The notes: a model not told the origin generated them from the letters alone. A stretch of DNA of 64,000 nucleotides from Gemmatimonas sp. (GCF_031426495.1 NZ_JANPLK010000027.1:62001-126000); one strand, 5' to 3'; counted from the first letter of the stretch, positions 7,701 to 16,674 are shown. Numbers and translations: made by a program.

Positions 7701-10700
7701 TCAGTCGGCCGCGCGCGCGAGGGCCAGCGACATGGCGTCGGCGAGTTGCCCGCTGGTGAATGGCTTGCTCACGAATGGTACGCGTCGCGCGTCGATCGCC
7801 GCGCGTGCTCCCGGATTGATGCTGAAACCGCTGACCGCCACCATCGGCATCGACGGGTAGCGGGCGGCAACGGTCTCCATCAACTCGAGGCCGTTCATGC
7901 CCGGCATCGTCAGATCGGTGATCAGCACGGAGACGGCGGCGGCGTGCGAGTCCAGGACTTCCAGCGCATGCTGCGCCGACGGTGCCACCACCACCGCGTG
8001 TCCCATCTTCACCAGCATCCGCCGACCAAGGTCGAGCAGCATCGGATCGTCGTCGACGAGCAGGATGCTGCGTACGGCGGGTGCGGCGATCGGTGTCAAG
8101 GCCGACACGTCGCGAGACACGTCGTGAGACACGTCGTGAGACACGACGTGAGACACGACGTGGGTCGACGACGCCGGGGTCACGCGCGGCTCGGGTACGG
8201 GCGCCGCCGGAATGAACAGGCGGAGCGTCGTGCCCTCACCGGCGGCCGAATCGCATTCGATAAAGCCGCGACTCTGGTGCACGAGACCGTGCACGGAGGC
8301 GAGTCCCATCCCCTTGCTCGCGCCGAACTCCTGCGTCGAAAAGAACGGCTCGAACAGGTGCGCCTTGAGCTCGTCACCCATGCCAGTACCCGTATCGGCG
8401 ACGGAGAGCACCGCGTACGGACGCGGGGCGTCCCCGGTCGGTGCCTGTGGATGCCGCGCCAGCACAAGGGCGGTAGCCAAGGACAGCGTGCCGGTCTCCG
8501 CCTTGGCGATCATCGACGCGCTCGCATTGTCCACCAGCGTGCGCAGCGCATCGAGCAGGCGCGTGCGATCGATGACGGCGGTGACCGGCGCGGCGCTAAC
8601 GTCGAGTCGCACGACGATGGACAGGGGCACTTCCTCGCGAATAACCAGCAGCTGATCGCGCAGCAGCTGATTGAGCTCCACCGATTCCGCCCGCAGCATC
8701 TGCCGACGTCCAACCGCGAGCAGCCGTCGCGTGAGCTCCTCGGCGCGCTCCGTGGCCCGCTCGATCGCATCGAGATCCTCGGCGTACGGCGAGGTCGGCC
8801 CAAAACCGTCTCGCAGAAACCCCGTCGCACCACGAATCACGGTGAGCAGATTGTTGAAGTCGTGCGCGATACCGCCAGCCAGCTGTCCGACCGCTTCAAG
8901 TTTCTGCGCCTGACGTAGCCGCTCTTCGGAGCCTCGCGCGTCGGTGACGTCGGTAAAGACCGCCACCGACGCATAGGGCCGCAGTTCGCCCGAGCGGACG
9001 AGCGGATCCGCGGTGACGTCGAGCCAGCCAAACGTGCCGTCACCCCGCTGCACGCCCATCAGCGCCCGCGCCTGACTCTGGCCGCTCTGCAGCGCAACGA
9101 TGGCGGGATGCGTGTCCGCAGGCCACGGCGTTCCGTCTTCACGCACGGCACGCCAGTCGCGATCGACCGGCTTGAGCCCCAGCAGTTGCGCGCCCGTCAA
9201 TCCGAGAATGCGTTCGGCACTCGGGTTGTAGGCGCGAATCGCACCCGTTTCGTCGTGCAGCACGACGCCTTCCTGCATGCCGGCGATGACGGCGCGGAAC
9301 CGCGCCTCCGACTCGCGCAACTGTCGTTCGACCCGCACACGATCGGTGGTGTCCTGAATGATGATGTGCAACACGCGACGCCCGGCGATCGCCACCACGC
9401 CGATGAATGCCTCGACCTGTCGCAGCTCGCCATTGGCGACGCGATGCTCGCGCGGCACGCGAAGTCCGGTTCCCGTCGCGATGGCCGACGTCGTATCACG
9501 CCAGTGATCGAGCGCGACCGCTTCGAGATCCGTCACATACATCGCGCGCATCGTGTCGCGCGGCCAGCCGTAAAACGCCACGGCCGCCGGATTCACGTCG
9601 ACGATGCGAGCCGTCTCGATATCGGCGAGCAGCTGCACCGCACCATTGTTCTCGAAGAGCTCGCGATGTCGGGCTTCGCTCTCCTCAAGCGCAAGGCGCT
9701 CGAGCTGCCGCGGCGTGATGTCACGCGAGGCGATGGCGACAGTATCTTCGCTGACCGGCACGAGCTGGCGCTGCAGCCAGCGCTGCGGCTGCTCGGCCGT
9801 GGGTGCGTGCTGTGTCGTTTCCAACGGCTCGCCGGTGATGAGCACGGAGCAGCACTGTTCCCACAAATTCCAGTCACGGCTGTTCGGAAACATCTCCATC
9901 AGCGATTGACCGAGGAGCTCCCCACGCGTTCGCTTCACCATGACGGCGGCGCGGGCGTTCACATCGAGAATGTCGAAGCGCTCAATCGTACCGTCGCTGG
10001 CGCGGTAGGCGCGGGCGATCACGAAGGCATCGAGGCCAGCCTCGATGACGCCGCGCAATCGGCTCTCCGATTCCCGAAGTGCCTGTGACGCGACCGCCTC
10101 GTCGGTGACGTTGCGCGCGAGCCCCAGCAGATGGGTCGCCATCCCGTCGGCGTCGCGAATCGCACTGAGGCGCGTTTCGAAGACGAGACGGCGTGCCTGG
10201 AGAGTTACCCCCTCCCGATAGGCAATCGCCGCCCGCGATACGAGCGCTTCCTCGCATCGCGACCGCATCAGCGCGGCCTCTACCGGCGGGAAGACCTCCT
10301 CCGGCACGCGTCCCACCAGCTGCGCGGCGTCGGTACCGGTCGCCAGAAGATAGGCTGCGTTGACCGACTCGAAGCGAAACACCCCGGGCGCTTCGACGCG
10401 GAGGCTGAACGCCATTTCGTGCATGTGCTGGGTGAGCATCCGGAGTCGCGCTTCTCGTCGCCCCGCCTCGCGCGCCGCGAGCGCCCGCGCCGTGACGTCG
10501 CGAAGCTGCACGGTGAGAAAGGGCGTCCCGTCGGTGGCCGTCCCGACCAGCTGCCGAGCCTCCCAGACGCGTTCGCTCGCATCGCCCCCGAGCGAAAACT
10601 CGAACGGCGGCGCCGCGTCGTCGGGCCGGGCGACCTCGAGCCACGACGAGAAGGCGCCGTCGCCCAGGTGCTTGGCGCACTGCGTCAGCAGCTGTCCCCG

Positions 10701-10850
10701 GAGCGCCTCGGGTGGGAAACCAATCACGCCGCCGGCGGCCGCATTCGCGTCGAGAATACGGCCCCGTTCGTCGGTCACGAACAGGGCATCACCCAGGGCC
10801 ATGGCGGCCGACAGAAGCAACGCAGGGGAGTCGGGAGGGCTGGGGGGCAC
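7701..10850 (-). CDS. Multi-PAS hybrid sensor histidine kinase with C-terminal receiver
   Basis: About 1049 residues with no transmembrane segment or signal peptide, so probably a cytoplasmic sensor. Five PAS domains occupy roughly residues 15-650, each followed by linker helices. A HisKA domain follows with the phospho-accepting His at about 663 (GGIAHDFNNLL). The HATPase domain has an N box LVDNAS, a G1 box DTGTGMG, an F box FEPFF and a G2 box GMGL. A His/Val/Ser repeat linker precedes the receiver domain, whose acceptor is Asp at about 979 (TDLTMPGMNG) with an SKPF lysine. The start is uncertain: a longer frame to 11075 would overlap the divergent regulator, so GTG 10850 (or TTG 10877, ATG 10802) is preferred. 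The output partner is likely elsewhere or the divergent AraC-type gene. Confidence 0.88.
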   Translation of the reverse strand: MPPSPPDSPALLLSAAMALGDALFVTDERGRILDANAAAGGVIGFPPEALRGQLLTQCAKHLGDGAFSSWLEVARPDDAAPPFEFSLGGDASERVWEARQLVGTATDGTPFLTVQLRDVTARALAAREAGRREARLRMLTQHMHEMAFSLRVEAPGVFRFESVNAAYLLATGTDAAQLVGRVPEEVFPPVEAALMRSRCEEALVSRAAIAYREGVTLQARRLVFETRLSAIRDADGMATHLLGLARNVTDEAVASQALRESESRLRGVIEAGLDAFVIARAYRASDGTIERFDILDVNARAAVMVKRTRGELLGQSLMEMFPNSRDWNLWEQCCSVLITGEPLETTQHAPTAEQPQRWLQRQLVPVSEDTVAIASRDITPRQLERLALEESEARHRELFENNGAVQLLADIETARIVDVNPAAVAFYGWPRDTMRAMYVTDLEAVALDHWRDTTSAIATGTGLRVPREHRVANGELRQVEAFIGVVAIAGRRVLHIIIQDTTDRVRVERQLRESEARFRAVIAGMQEGVVLHDETGAIRAYNPSAERILGLTGAQLLGLKPVDRDWRAVREDGTPWPADTHPAIVALQSGQSQARALMGVQRGDGTFGWLDVTADPLVRSGELRPYASVAVFTDVTDARGSEERLRQAQKLEAVGQLAGGIAHDFNNLLTVIRGATGFLRDGFGPTSPYAEDLDAIERATERAEELTRRLLAVGRRQMLRAESVELNQLLRDQLLVIREEVPLSIVVRLDVSAAPVTAVIDRTRLLDALRTLVDNASASMIAKAETGTLSLATALVLARHPQAPTGDAPRPYAVLSVADTGTGMGDELKAHLFEPFFSTQEFGASKGMGLASVHGLVHQSRGFIECDSAAGEGTTLRLFIPAAPVPEPRVTPASSTHVVSHVVSHDVSHDVSRDVSALTPIAAPAVRSILLVDDDPMLLDLGRRMLVKMGHAVVVAPSAQHALEVLDSHAAAVSVLITDLTMPGMNGLELMETVAARYPSMPMVAVSGFSINPGARAAIDARRVPFVSKPFTSGQLADAMSLALARAAD
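8104..8163. repeat. 12-bp tandem repeat inside the histidine kinase gene
   Basis: Five in-frame copies of a 12-bp unit of the form GACACG(T/A)CG(T/C)GA. On the coding strand they give alternating His/Asp-Val-Val-Ser units in the linker between kinase and receiver. Copy-number change would lengthen or shorten the linker by four residues without shifting the frame. Confidence 0.9.
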
Positions 10851-11045
10851 GAAGCGAACGCGGTCAAATGAGAGCAATCTCGGGCGGCGGCGGCGATGGC
10901 GAAGGGGAGAAATGTGTAAGGGCGCAGGGACTACCGTCAGTGGACGAGGGGGCAATCGTGTGACGGATAGTGACCATTGCCCAGCCCGCCGCGTCTTTTG
11001 GCTGATGTCAGTGTCAAGTCCCCCTTTCCCCGAACGGATCGTCGC

Positions 11046-11861
11046 ATGGGTGTAATCGCGACGCTCCTCGCACACGAGCCCCGGCTCGCACGGCTGCGTA
11101 CCGCCGCGCGGGACCGTTACCGCTTCGTGCCTTGCGAGGACTGGACGTCTCTGACCCGCGCTTGCGAGCGTGGGCCAATCAACGTGGTGGTCTTCGATCT
11201 ATACGTCGATGGCCGCGCGGATTTCGAGCGGGTGCGCCAGTTGCGCGTTCGTGTGCCACGAGCGGCCCTGGTGGCCTATGTGGACATGACGCGTGAACGA
11301 GCCAAGGACATGTTCGACGCCGGTCGTTGCGGCATCGATGTGCTCGTGGTCGCCGAGGAAACGGATACGCCGCAGATGCTCGCGGCGCTTCTGGATCAGG
11401 CCGAAGCGCGCAGTGTCTCGAGTCTGCTGAAGCCACATCTCGCCGGACTGCGCAGCGTGGTGCGGGACGCGGTGATGCTGTCGGTGACCCGGGCGCACGA
11501 GCGCCTGACGCCGGACAGCCTCGCGCGCCTCATCGCCGTATCGCGTCGGTTGCTCTCGAAGCGTCTGGAAGGGGCGGAGCTTCCACCTCCCCATCAGCTG
11601 CTCACCTGGGGTCGACTGATCGTAGCCGCCAGCATGCTCGAAGACGGCTCCCGCAGCGCCGACGGCGTGGCCAGTGCGCTCGACTTCCCGTCGGGCAGCG
11701 CGTTCCGCAACACCTGCCAGCGGTACCTCGGCTGCACGCCCCATCAGATTCGTCTACGCGGCGGTGCGAGCTGGGTGATCCAGGAATTGCTCGTGAACCG
11801 CGAGAAGCGGCGCGAAATCTCGGAATCGGAAGACGACATGCACGATAGCGCGGCGGCCTAG
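11046..11861 (+). CDS. AraC-type HTH regulator with receiver-like N-terminal domain
   Basis: 271 residues. The N-terminal 120 residues have the alternating strand/helix pattern of a receiver (NVVVFDLYVDG, ALVAYVDM), but lack the usual DD acid pair near the start and the conserved C-terminal KP. A helical linker follows. Residues about 190-240 form a single AraC-like helix-turn-helix (SADGVASALDFPSGSAFRNTCQRYLGCTPHQIR, described here in part: second helix SGSAFRNTCQRYLG). It probably binds DNA in response to something other than classical Asp phosphorylation. The ATG at 11046 is used because a longer frame from 10977 has an Arg/Pro-rich leader that reads like intergenic DNA. It is divergent from the hybrid kinase with about 195 bp between them, presumably holding both promoters. 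Confidence 0.8.
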   Translation: MGVIATLLAHEPRLARLRTAARDRYRFVPCEDWTSLTRACERGPINVVVFDLYVDGRADFERVRQLRVRVPRAALVAYVDMTRERAKDMFDAGRCGIDVLVVAEETDTPQMLAALLDQAEARSVSSLLKPHLAGLRSVVRDAVMLSVTRAHERLTPDSLARLIAVSRRLLSKRLEGAELPPPHQLLTWGRLIVAASMLEDGSRSADGVASALDFPSGSAFRNTCQRYLGCTPHQIRLRGGASWVIQELLVNREKRREISESEDDMHDSAAA

Positions 11862-11884
11862 CTCCGCTCGCAGCGACCGAAGAA

Positions 11885-11917
11885 CCAGAGGGCTCCGGCA
11901 ATGCCGGAGCCCTCTGG
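11885..11917 (+). terminator. Hairpin after the AraC-type regulator
   Basis: A 16-bp perfect inverted repeat (ccagagggctccggca and its complement) separated by a single base, so the real loop opens to several bases. It lies 24 bp after the regulator stop and 20 bp before coaE. No long U-tract follows. Confidence 0.7.
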
Positions 11918-11937
11918 CATTGGTGATAAGTTTATGC

Positions 11938-12567
11938 ATGCTTCACCTTGCGCTCACCGGAAATATCGCCAGCGGCAAGAGTAGCGTGGCGTCGCTGCTG
12001 GCGGCGCACGGGGCGACGATCATCGACGCCGATCTGCTGGCCCGGGACGCGGTGCGACCAGGCACGACGGCGCTCGACGCGATCGTCGAGCGCTTCGGCC
12101 CGACGGTATTGCAGCCCGATGGCACGCTCGACCGGCCGGCGCTGCGCCGCCGCGTGTTCCGGGACCCCGTCGCGCGCGATGCGCTCAACGCCATCGTGCA
12201 TCCGGCGGTCGGCCGGTTGCGCGACGAGCAGCTGGCGGAAGCCGAGCGCCGTGGTGACGCCGTGGTGATCTCCGATATCCCCCTGCTCTTCGAAGTGGGC
12301 CTCGAGCACGCCTTCGATGGGGTCATTCTGGTGGATGCCCCCGAGCCGGAGCGCCTCGCGCGGCTCCAGCGTGACCGTGGGCTGACGCGCGAGGAGGCAC
12401 AGGCGATGATCGACGCGCAGTGGCCTTCCCTGCGCAAACGGGCGGGAGCGACGTGGATCATCGACAACGACGGTCCGCGCGAGCAGCTTCCAATCCGTGT
12501 CGACGAACTGTGGCAGACCATTCAGGCGCTTCCCCTCCGCAGGTCATCTGCGGATACTTCACTGTGA
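11938..12567 (+). CDS. coaE: Dephospho-CoA kinase
   Basis: 209 residues, the family's usual size. It performs the last step of coenzyme A synthesis, ATP-dependent phosphorylation of the 3'-hydroxyl of dephospho-CoA. The P-loop is GNIASGKSSV near residue 8, followed by the characteristic DADLLARDAV (substrate lid region), HPAVGRL and DIPLLFEVGLE. ATG 11938 places the first strand (LHLALTG) directly at the N-terminus as in other family members; an upstream GTG at 11920 would add six residues with no support. It precedes gcvH by 28 bp, so they may share a transcript. Confidence 0.95.
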   Translation: MLHLALTGNIASGKSSVASLLAAHGATIIDADLLARDAVRPGTTALDAIVERFGPTVLQPDGTLDRPALRRRVFRDPVARDALNAIVHPAVGRLRDEQLAEAERRGDAVVISDIPLLFEVGLEHAFDGVILVDAPEPERLARLQRDRGLTREEAQAMIDAQWPSLRKRAGATWIIDNDGPREQLPIRVDELWQTIQALPLRRSSADTSL

Positions 12568-12595
12568 TCGTTCTTTTTCCCCATCTGGAGTCCTC

Positions 12596-12982
12596 GTGTC
12601 GAACATCCCCGCCGATCTGCGCTATACCAAGGAACACGAATACATCCGCACCACCGACGACGCCGCGATCGTGGCCATCGGCATCACGGATTTCGCGCAG
12701 GGTGAGCTGGGCGATATCGTCTACGTCGAACTGCCCAAGATCGGCGCGACGTACGGATCGCACGACGTGTTCGGCACCGTGGAAGCGGTGAAGGCCGTCT
12801 CCGAGCTGTACATGCCGGTGGCGGGCGAAGTGGTCGAGATCAACGGGCGCCTCGACGGCGAGCCGGCGCTGATCAACACCGACCCGTACGGCGACGGCTG
12901 GATGATCAAGGTGCGCGTCGCGGCCGGCGGTGACGCTGGGCTGCTCTCGGCTGCCGAGTACAAGGGCGTGGTGGGCGAGTAG
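12596..12982 (+). CDS. gcvH: Glycine cleavage system H protein
   Basis: 128 residues. H protein carries lipoate and shuttles the aminomethyl intermediate between the P, T and L proteins of glycine cleavage. The lipoylation site is Lys66 in TVEAVKAVSELYMPV, in the lipoyl-domain hairpin; the N-terminal segment RYTKEHEYI and C-terminal GWMIKV are typical. GTG 12596 is chosen because a GGAG motif sits about 8 bp upstream and the protein then starts at the usual place. GcvP lies 0.7 kb downstream on the opposite strand. No gcvT is present in the window, and lpdA (L protein) is 26 kb away. Confidence 0.95.
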   Translation: MSNIPADLRYTKEHEYIRTTDDAAIVAIGITDFAQGELGDIVYVELPKIGATYGSHDVFGTVEAVKAVSELYMPVAGEVVEINGRLDGEPALINTDPYGDGWMIKVRVAAGGDAGLLSAAEYKGVVGE

Positions 12983-13012
12983 TTCTGTTCTTCGGCTGGA
13001 TCGTGGTACGTG

Positions 13013-13039
13013 GGGCCCTGAGCTTTTTGCTCAGGGCCC
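13013..13039 (+). terminator. Terminator of coaE-gcvH
   Basis: An 11-bp perfect GC-rich stem (gggccctgagc / gctcagggccc) with a TTTTT loop lies 30 bp after the gcvH stop. Only two T residues follow directly, so it is a hairpin terminator with a weak U-tract. Confidence 0.7.
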
Positions 13040-13094
13040 TTCGTCTGTGCCGTCGGCGGGTGCGGTGTGCGCGACCGCCCCGGTCGGTACGTGG

Positions 13095-13174
13095 GATCCC
13101 CTTCGCGGCTTTTCTGTGGCGGCGGGCATGGGAGCGCCGCGCTCGGTCGGCGCGCCCGCCACAGAGAGCCGCTC
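13095..13174 (+). repeat. 80-bp repeat, copy A of an inverted pair
   Basis: This segment matches the reverse complement of 13466-13544 over almost its full length with roughly ten differences. Internally it contains a dyad (ctgtggcgg...ccgccacag), so it can fold as a hairpin. The size, GC content and paired inverted arrangement resemble REP/REPIN-type intergenic elements, though membership of a family can only be shown with the rest of the genome. Confidence 0.8.
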
Positions 13175-13465
13175 AGCGGACCCACGTCCCTCGCGGGGCT
13201 CCGTGAATCGCACCGCGCTCGGCGCAGTTCGCGGATGGCCGGGCAATCGCACCGCCCCGTTCCCCACACCCCAGCCCGCGATGAGCCCCACTCGCCCGTG
13301 GTGCGCGCGTGCCACTCCACAGCCGCCACGCGACGTGGTCACACCGGGGGATGGAATCCCGTCGCGAGCTTTTCGGTGGCCACGCCGTTCGGTGGAATGC
13401 GGCACAGCGCCGTGCCGCACGCCCCCCCGCGCCGAGGCCAGCGGCTGCCGGGCCGGGCGTCCCCG

Positions 13466-13544
13466 GAGCGGCCCTCTGTGGCGGGCGCACCGACGCCGCG
13501 TGGCGCTCCCAAGCCCGCCGCCACAGCAAGGCCGCGAGGGGGAT
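13466..13544 (-). repeat. 80-bp repeat, copy B of an inverted pair
   Basis: The inverted counterpart of 13095-13174. The conserved blocks, read on the minus strand, are a ccccctcgcggc start, the ctgtggcggcggg arm, the gggagcgcc centre and the gcgcccgccacag arm. About 290 bp separate the two copies. Confidence 0.8.
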
Positions 13545-13592
13545 GACCCGCGCCCGGAGCCGCGGCTCGTCGCACGCCAGCGCCCGCCCAGC

Positions 13593-13630
13593 GGCCCATA
13601 GCCCATAGCCCATAGCCCATAGCCCATAGC
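13593..13630. repeat. Heptamer array (AGCCCAT)n, G-rich on the minus strand
   Basis: Five tandem copies of a 7-bp unit: GGCCCAT once, then AGCCCAT four times, followed by AGC. On the minus strand this is ATGGGCT repeated, giving five GGG runs with 4-base spacers, which satisfies the usual G-quadruplex pattern. It lies directly beyond the gcvP terminator hairpin. Confidence 0.9.
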
Positions 13631-13666
13631 AGAACGGCGTGACCACCGAAGCAGTCACGCCGTTCT
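13631..13666 (-). terminator. Terminator of gcvP
   Basis: A 13-bp perfect stem (agaacggcgtgac / gtcacgccgttct) with a 10-nt loop lies 22 bp beyond the gcvP stop. No U-tract follows on the minus strand; the G-rich heptamer array comes next. Confidence 0.6.
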
Positions 13667-13687
13667 CACCACTCAAAACTCAAACAC

Positions 13688-16579
13688 TCACGACGTCGCG
13701 TACGACTCGATCGGCGGACAGGCGCAGACCAGGTTGCGATCCCCGAACGCGCTTTCGACGCGGCCGACGTACGGCCAGAACTTCCGTTCCCGCGTGAACG
13801 GCGTCGGATACGCCGCCTGCTGACGCGTGTACGGGCGATCCCACTCGTCACTCGTGACATGCGCGGCCGTGTGCGGCGCGCGCTTGAGCACGTTGTTCTC
13901 CCGATCCGCTTCCCCGCGCTCTACCGCTGCGATCTCTTCGCGAATACCGATCATCGCCTCGATGAACCGGTCGAGTTCCGCCTTCGACTCGCTTTCCGTG
14001 GGCTCCACCATCAGCGTGCCGGCCACCGGGAACGACAACGTCGGCGCATGGAAGCCATAGTCCATGAGACGCTTCGCGATGTCTTCCGCCTCCACACCCG
14101 AGGCGCTCTTCACGCCGCGCGTGTCGAGAATGCACTCGTGCGCCACCAGACCATTCTGGCCGCGATAGAGCACCGGGTAGTGCGCTTCAAGCTGCTTGGC
14201 CACGTAGTTCGCGCTGAGGATCGCGACCTTCGTCGCCGTCGCGAGACCCTCGCCACCCATCAATTTGATGTAGACGTACGAGATCGGCAGGATGCTCGCG
14301 CTGCCCCATGGCGCCGCTGAGATCGGACCGATCGCCTGCGTGCCACCGGTGGCAATCACCGGATGCGTGGGCAGGAACGGCACGAGCTGCGATGCGACGC
14401 CGATCGGGCCCATACCCGGTCCACCACCGCCGTGCGGAATGCAGAACGTCTTGTGCAGGTTCAGGTGGCACACGTCGGCACCGAGGTCGCCGGGACGCGA
14501 CACACCGACCATCGCGTTCATGTTGGCGCCGTCCATGTACACTTGGCCGCCATGCTCGTGGATGATCGCCGTGATCTCCTTGATGCGTGCTTCGAACACG
14601 CCGTGCGTGCTCGGATACGTCACCATCAACGCGCCGAGATTGGTGGCGTGCTGCTGCGCCTTCTCGCGGAGGTCGTCCACGTCGATATTGCCGTCGGTGT
14701 CCGTCTTCACGACGATCACCGAGAAGCCCGCCATCACCGCGCTCGCGGGATTCGTCCCGTGCGCCGACTGCGGAATGAGACAGACCGTGCGGTGGGCGTC
14801 GCCACGTGACTGGTGATACGCGCGAATCACCAGCAGGCCGGCGTATTCGCCCTGCGAGCCAGCGTTGGGCTGCAGGGACACACCGGCAAAACCCGTCACT
14901 TCCGCAAGGTCGCGCTCGAGTTCGTCGAACAGCTGCGCATAGCCCTGCGCCTGCTCCGTCGGGGCGAACGGATGCAGCTGACCGATCTCGGGCCAGGTGA
15001 CCGGAATCATCTCGGCCGTCGCGTTCAACTTCATCGTGCACGAACCCAGCGGGATCATCCCGTGCACGAGCGAAAAGTCGCGCGCCTGCAGCGCGTGAAT
15101 GTAGCGCAGCATCTCCGTCTCGCTGTGGTAGCGATGGAACGTGGGATGCGTGAGGAACGGTGAGACGCGGCGGAAGCGCTCGTCGTAGCGCGCGTCTACG
15201 CCGGTGGTCACGTCGGCGTACGAGAAGTCGACGGCGGCGTTGTTGTTGAACACCGTCCACAGATCGGCGATGTCCTGCTGCGTCGTGGTCTCGTCGAGCG
15301 CGACCGCAATCGTGCCCGGCTCGAGCACGCGCAGATTCATGCGATGCGCCGCCGCGGCCGCCAGAATGTCTTCCTGTCCGTGCGCACCGACTTCCACGCG
15401 AACGGTGTCGAAGAAATGCTCGTGCGTGATCGCGAAACCGAGTCGCTCGAAGCCGGCCGCCAGGGTCACCGCATTGCGGTGCACGCGCTCGGCGATCTGC
15501 ACGAGGCCATCGGGCCCATGGTACACGGCGTACATGCCGGCCATCACCGACAACAGCACCTGCGCGGTGCACACGTTGCTGGTCGCCTTCTCGCGACGGA
15601 TGTGCTGTTCACGCGTCTGCAGCGCCATGCGCAGCGCCGGCTTGCCTTCGGTGTCGCGCGACAGGCCGATGATGCGGCCCGGTAGCAAGCGCTTAAATTC
15701 ATCGCGCGTGGCGAAAAACGCCGCGTGCGGTCCGCCATAGCCCATCGGCACACCGAAACGCTGCGTGTTGCCGACTGCGATATCGGCGCCCCACTCACCG
15801 GGCGGTGCCAGGAGACACAGCGCCAGCAGGTCGCTCGCCACCGTGACCAGCGCGCCGGCGGTATGCGCCGCTTCGCATAGACCGCGATAATCCACCACCG
15901 CGCCGTCGGTGCCGGGATACTGCAGCAACGCGCCGAACACCGCGTCATTGAATGCGAACGTGCGCGGATCACCGACCTGCACCACGATGCCGCGCGCCAA
16001 CGCACGCGCTTCGACCACGGCGATCGTTTGCGGATGACAGTCGCTGCCGATCAGGAACACGTTCCGCGTGGCACTGCCGCGCGAGCCGTAGCAGAGCGCC
16101 ATCGCTTCCGCAGCGGCGGTGCCTTCATCGAGCAACGACGCGTTGGCGATCTCGAGTCCGGTGAGATCGATCACCATCGTCTGATAATTCAGCAACGCTT
16201 CGAGGCGGCCCTGCGCAATCTCGGCCTGATACGGCGTATATGCGGTGTACCACGCCGGGTTTTCCATGACGTTGCGCAGAATCACATTCGGCGTGTGCGT
16301 GCCGTAGTAACCCATACCGATGAACGACCGGTACACCGCGTTGCGCGACGCGATCGTCTTCAGCGCGCCGAGTACCTCGGCTTCACTGCGCTCGGGACCG
16401 GTGTTGAGCGTGCCTCGGAACCGGATGCTTTCCGGAACGACGGCGTCGATGAAGGCGTCAAGGGAGTCATAGCCGAGGGCGGCGAGCATCGCCTGCTGTT
16501 CGGCGGCACTCGGACCGATATGGCGCGGAATAAACGAATCGACCGCGACCGGCGCGGACGAGATGGTGCGCGTACCCAT
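13688..16579 (-). CDS. gcvP: Glycine dehydrogenase (decarboxylating), P protein
   Basis: 963 residues, a full-length homodimeric P protein with the two halves fused. It decarboxylates glycine using PLP and passes the aminomethyl group to lipoyl-GcvH. The N-terminal half starts FIPRHIGPSAAEQQAML and contains YTPYQAEIAQGRLEALLN. The C-terminal half has the PLP Lys at about 710 (HLNLHKTFCIPHGGGGPGMGP) and HGTNPASAVMAG. ATG 16579 is chosen because a GAGG motif sits 6 bp upstream; the longer frame to 16795 would run into the divergent gene. The convergent neighbour is gcvH and the divergent neighbour is a lipoyl-transfer enzyme, all serving the same complex. Confidence 0.96.
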   Translation of the reverse strand: MGTRTISSAPVAVDSFIPRHIGPSAAEQQAMLAALGYDSLDAFIDAVVPESIRFRGTLNTGPERSEAEVLGALKTIASRNAVYRSFIGMGYYGTHTPNVILRNVMENPAWYTAYTPYQAEIAQGRLEALLNYQTMVIDLTGLEIANASLLDEGTAAAEAMALCYGSRGSATRNVFLIGSDCHPQTIAVVEARALARGIVVQVGDPRTFAFNDAVFGALLQYPGTDGAVVDYRGLCEAAHTAGALVTVASDLLALCLLAPPGEWGADIAVGNTQRFGVPMGYGGPHAAFFATRDEFKRLLPGRIIGLSRDTEGKPALRMALQTREQHIRREKATSNVCTAQVLLSVMAGMYAVYHGPDGLVQIAERVHRNAVTLAAGFERLGFAITHEHFFDTVRVEVGAHGQEDILAAAAAHRMNLRVLEPGTIAVALDETTTQQDIADLWTVFNNNAAVDFSYADVTTGVDARYDERFRRVSPFLTHPTFHRYHSETEMLRYIHALQARDFSLVHGMIPLGSCTMKLNATAEMIPVTWPEIGQLHPFAPTEQAQGYAQLFDELERDLAEVTGFAGVSLQPNAGSQGEYAGLLVIRAYHQSRGDAHRTVCLIPQSAHGTNPASAVMAGFSVIVVKTDTDGNIDVDDLREKAQQHATNLGALMVTYPSTHGVFEARIKEITAIIHEHGGQVYMDGANMNAMVGVSRPGDLGADVCHLNLHKTFCIPHGGGGPGMGPIGVASQLVPFLPTHPVIATGGTQAIGPISAAPWGSASILPISYVYIKLMGGEGLATATKVAILSANYVAKQLEAHYPVLYRGQNGLVAHECILDTRGVKSASGVEAEDIAKRLMDYGFHAPTLSFPVAGTLMVEPTESESKAELDRFIEAMIGIREEIAAVERGEADRENNVLKRAPHTAAHVTSDEWDRPYTRQQAAYPTPFTRERKFWPYVGRVESAFGDRNLVCACPPIESYATS

Positions 16580-16674
16580 GACCATCCTCAAACGGGCCAA
16601 GCCCGTGCAAGCGTCGTGAAATCGTTGGGGCCACGAAGGCGCGTTTCGCCCGTGACACCGTAAATTTAATCGAC

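Larger units (their letters stand above)
12983..13687. other. Non-coding region between gcvH and gcvP with repeats
   Basis: About 700 bp between convergent genes. Every frame that stays open here is rich in Arg, Pro, Gly and Ala, lacks a recognisable domain and overlaps frames of similar length on the other strand, so I do not call a gene. It contains, in order, the gcvH terminator, an 80-bp repeat, about 290 bp of very GC-rich spacer, an inverted copy of the 80-bp repeat, a heptamer array and the gcvP terminator. Confidence 0.75.

Noticed and set aside
11920..11937. Longer start for coaE at GTG 11920
   Set aside because: It adds six residues before a standard N-terminal strand and abuts the hairpin of the upstream gene.
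12930..13676. Several overlapping frames of 90-220 codons on both strands between gcvH and gcvP
   Set aside because: They overlap one another, the terminators and the repeats, and have no ribosome binding sites or domains.
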